Below, in pieces: positions 31,028-32,500 of a stretch of DNA of 32,500 nucleotides. Made by a program: the position numbers and the translations under genes. This stretch comes from Chytriomyces cf. hyalinus JEL632 (taxonomy: Eukaryota > Chytridiomycota > Chytridiomycetes > Chytridiales > Chytriomycetaceae): NCBI GenBank assembly GCA_025435555.1, contig JAIWWG010000051.1, positions 1 to 32,500 of the forward strand, given 5' to 3'. How positions within the stretch are numbered: position 1 is the stretch's first letter; every line of letters begins with the position of its first letter. The notes under the pieces are model-generated. The model made no database searches. It was not told the DNA's origin and saw only the letters and a program-made list of their open reading frames with translations.

Positions 31028-32125
31028 CTACTTTCGGCTCAGTAATTTCCCAACCAGCTCGGCTTGAATATCCGCCTGTTTCTTCGCCTCCGCAAGACTC
31101 TGAACACTCCTCAAATCATTTGCAATGTCCTTCGTCTTTCCAAAGTAGATTTCATGCAGCGCATTGCGCATTTTGATTTCCATGTCTTCGATGATGCGTC
31201 CAATGTTGCCAACGTGGGCGGATGCATCATCCAACGCCAAATCGTGTTCGGCCTAGTTTTTTGCAAGTTAAAATTATCCGCATCTTGGTTGTCGCCAGAA
31301 CGCAAAAAAGAATCTTATACCTGTCGAGTCAGGTTTCCACTCAAGTTGAGTTCGCCGACATTGTGTTTCCCGTGAATTAGATTGAGAATAATGGTACTCG
31401 TTAGTTTGTAGTGCGCGGCTTTGCTCTTCTCTTCGACTTCAATCACATGAATCGAGTCCCATGCGCCTGTTTCTGCGTCTCCATCGTTGATGACTGGTGT
31501 GAAATTCATTGGGGTTGGGTTCAAATTACGACTTTGGTACCCACCTAGAAAGGAGCGTCTCTCACCTTTTTTGACAAGAACCACCCCCGCAAAAATGTCC
31601 TTGTCGTCCGTGTCCCATAAATACGCTGACGAAACACCGCCTTCGTAATAAAGCTCCCTGTAAACATCGAATGCGTCGTTGATGGCCACTTCGAGTCTGC
31701 GCAAGCGGATTGACGGTTGGTTGCCTTCTGGGAGTGGCGGATCGTAGTCCGAAGACCATGGCGAACTAAAGAGCCACACGAAACGCAGGACAGGTTTTGG
31801 TGAGAGTCAAAAAGGGCAATAGAAGGAAAGAAAACATTTGTTACCGGTAAGACTGCTCATCGCGATTGTAATCGCACTTGAGGTACTGGCGCCCACTCTT
31901 GGCGCAAGTACCTGTGGTAAGAGGGAGATCGACGGCACTTTCATCGACTGGTAAGTGAAGGGAACGGTCAAGTATTCCAAGAACCCGCGTCATCCCTCAC
32001 CTAAACAGCTCCTCCTCCAGCTCAGGACCTACAAGCTTGACAAGACGGATGAGGTTGTTGCTGGTGTTGGACGGAGCCAAACGGCGCATCAAGTCCAGTG
32101 CGAGGTCGAACTGCTCTTCAGACAT
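31028..32125 (-). CDS. CAPZB: F-actin-capping protein subunit beta (CapZ beta / Cap2)
   Basis: Read as complement(join(31028..31252, 31321..31493, 31566..31765, 31845..31937, 32001..32125)), 271 residues, the usual length. Together with the alpha subunit it caps actin filament barbed ends. [18 protein letters not shown] is a standard CapZ beta start. [18 protein letters not shown] spans an exon join, followed by [54 protein letters not shown] and [16 protein letters not shown]. Introns are 63-79 bp in phases 2, 2, 1 and 0. For the first intron I use the acceptor at GATGAAAG, because only this keeps frame and gives SAVDLPL, matching the family's SVDQPL. The nearer CAG acceptor leads to a stop. 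The 5' end is very close to the upstream gene. Confidence 0.95.
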
Positions 32126-32168
32126 CGTGTTTATTGCGTTATTTTACCTTCGATTATTTTGTTTATTT

Positions 32169-32495
32169 TTACCTCGCTTCCATCTCCTGCTCCAAGCGCA
32201 CGATTGCTTTAAGAATCGTTTCCTTACATTGGTCTTTTCGACTCTTGCGCATCAACCGCGAACTGTCCGGTTTGAAACCGCGCATGTTGGCAGGCATCTT
32301 CAGAATGACGTCCTTCTCTGGTGTAAACCTGCAGAGGCACTTCTTTGAATAAAGCCCAGAATATGTGAAAGGTATATTTATTTATGTTGGCATGCAACCC
32401 CCCAGATTCCATCTCATCCCCCGCATTATTTGTTAATTTGTTCACCCCATTTCAATGTCTCCCCGCGCAGTCGACCGAGAAGAGTTCCCATTCAT
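32169..32495 (-). CDS. Unrecognised small basic protein, about 69 residues, possibly cut by the window edge
   Basis: Read as complement(join(32169..32328, 32446..32495)). The 117-bp intron (GTGAAC donor, CTCTGCAG acceptor) joins in phase 2. The N-terminus is MNGNSSRSTARGDIEMG. The second exon is coding-like throughout: FTPEKDVILKMPANMRGF, KPDSSRLMRKSRKDQCK, ETILKAIVRLEQEMEAR. The last part is a likely amphipathic helix. The frame is open to the right edge, so the true start may lie outside the window. I do not recognise the family. The stop codon is 43 bp from the CapZ beta start codon on the same strand. The end GCGAGGTAAAAA could also act as a splice donor. Confidence 0.55.
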
Positions 32496-32500
32496 TGCAC

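Noticed and set aside
1-32500. tRNA, rRNA, CRISPR arrays, transposon ends, prokaryotic operons
   Set aside because: Looked for on both strands; no cloverleaf, rRNA-like, spacer-repeat, transposase or terminal inverted repeat signal seen.

Overview
The window reads as eukaryotic, and most likely fungal. Genes on both strands are broken by many short introns (mostly 55-90 bp, GTNNGT-type donors, AG acceptors). It encodes a fungus-specific Gti1/Pac2 (WOR1-type) regulator, a haspin kinase, an actin-capping protein beta subunit and secreted Thr/Ser-rich ricin-B-like lectins. An early-diverging, zoosporic (chytrid-like) fungus is my guess from gene style. It is an inference, not something the sequence proves.

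Layout. 1-4522 (-): a Gti1/Pac2 regulator, cut by the left edge, whose long N-terminal extension comes from a run of short exons all bounded by phase-1 introns. 4523-7852: mostly non-coding, with one unresolved coding-like patch near 6.5-6.9 kb. 7853-8461 (+): a small NAD(P)-binding Rossmann protein. 9252-18507 (+): three paralogous secreted-protein genes. Each has its start codon alone in the first coding exon, then a signal peptide, then an AFP[IV]xN...ARR pro-segment. The first has a mucin-like stalk and two beta-trefoil lectin domains, the second is a 101-residue short form, and the third is a 1384-residue mucin with one lectin domain and a recent internal 752-bp duplication. 19013-19830 (+): a DJ-1/PfpI protein. 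20219-23674 (-): three seven-transmembrane loci, namely a decayed copy, its intact paralogue and an unrelated-looking third member. 23973-28216 (-): haspin with nine exons. 28553-29298 and 29444-30581 (+): two unrecognised genes. 31028-32125 (-): CapZ beta. 32169-32495 (-): a 69-residue unrecognised protein whose stop lies 43 bp before the CapZ start codon.

How they may work together. The three secreted proteins look like one locally expanded surface/extracellular adhesin family: glycosylated Thr/Ser stalk, lectin tip, and Kex2-type processing of a short pro-segment. The 7TM cluster looks like a small expanding receptor-like family with one casualty. The remaining genes are ordinary housekeeping or unknown genes, with no sign that they form one pathway. 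All exon joins were worked out by eye from reading-frame continuity and splice-site consensus and have no transcript support.
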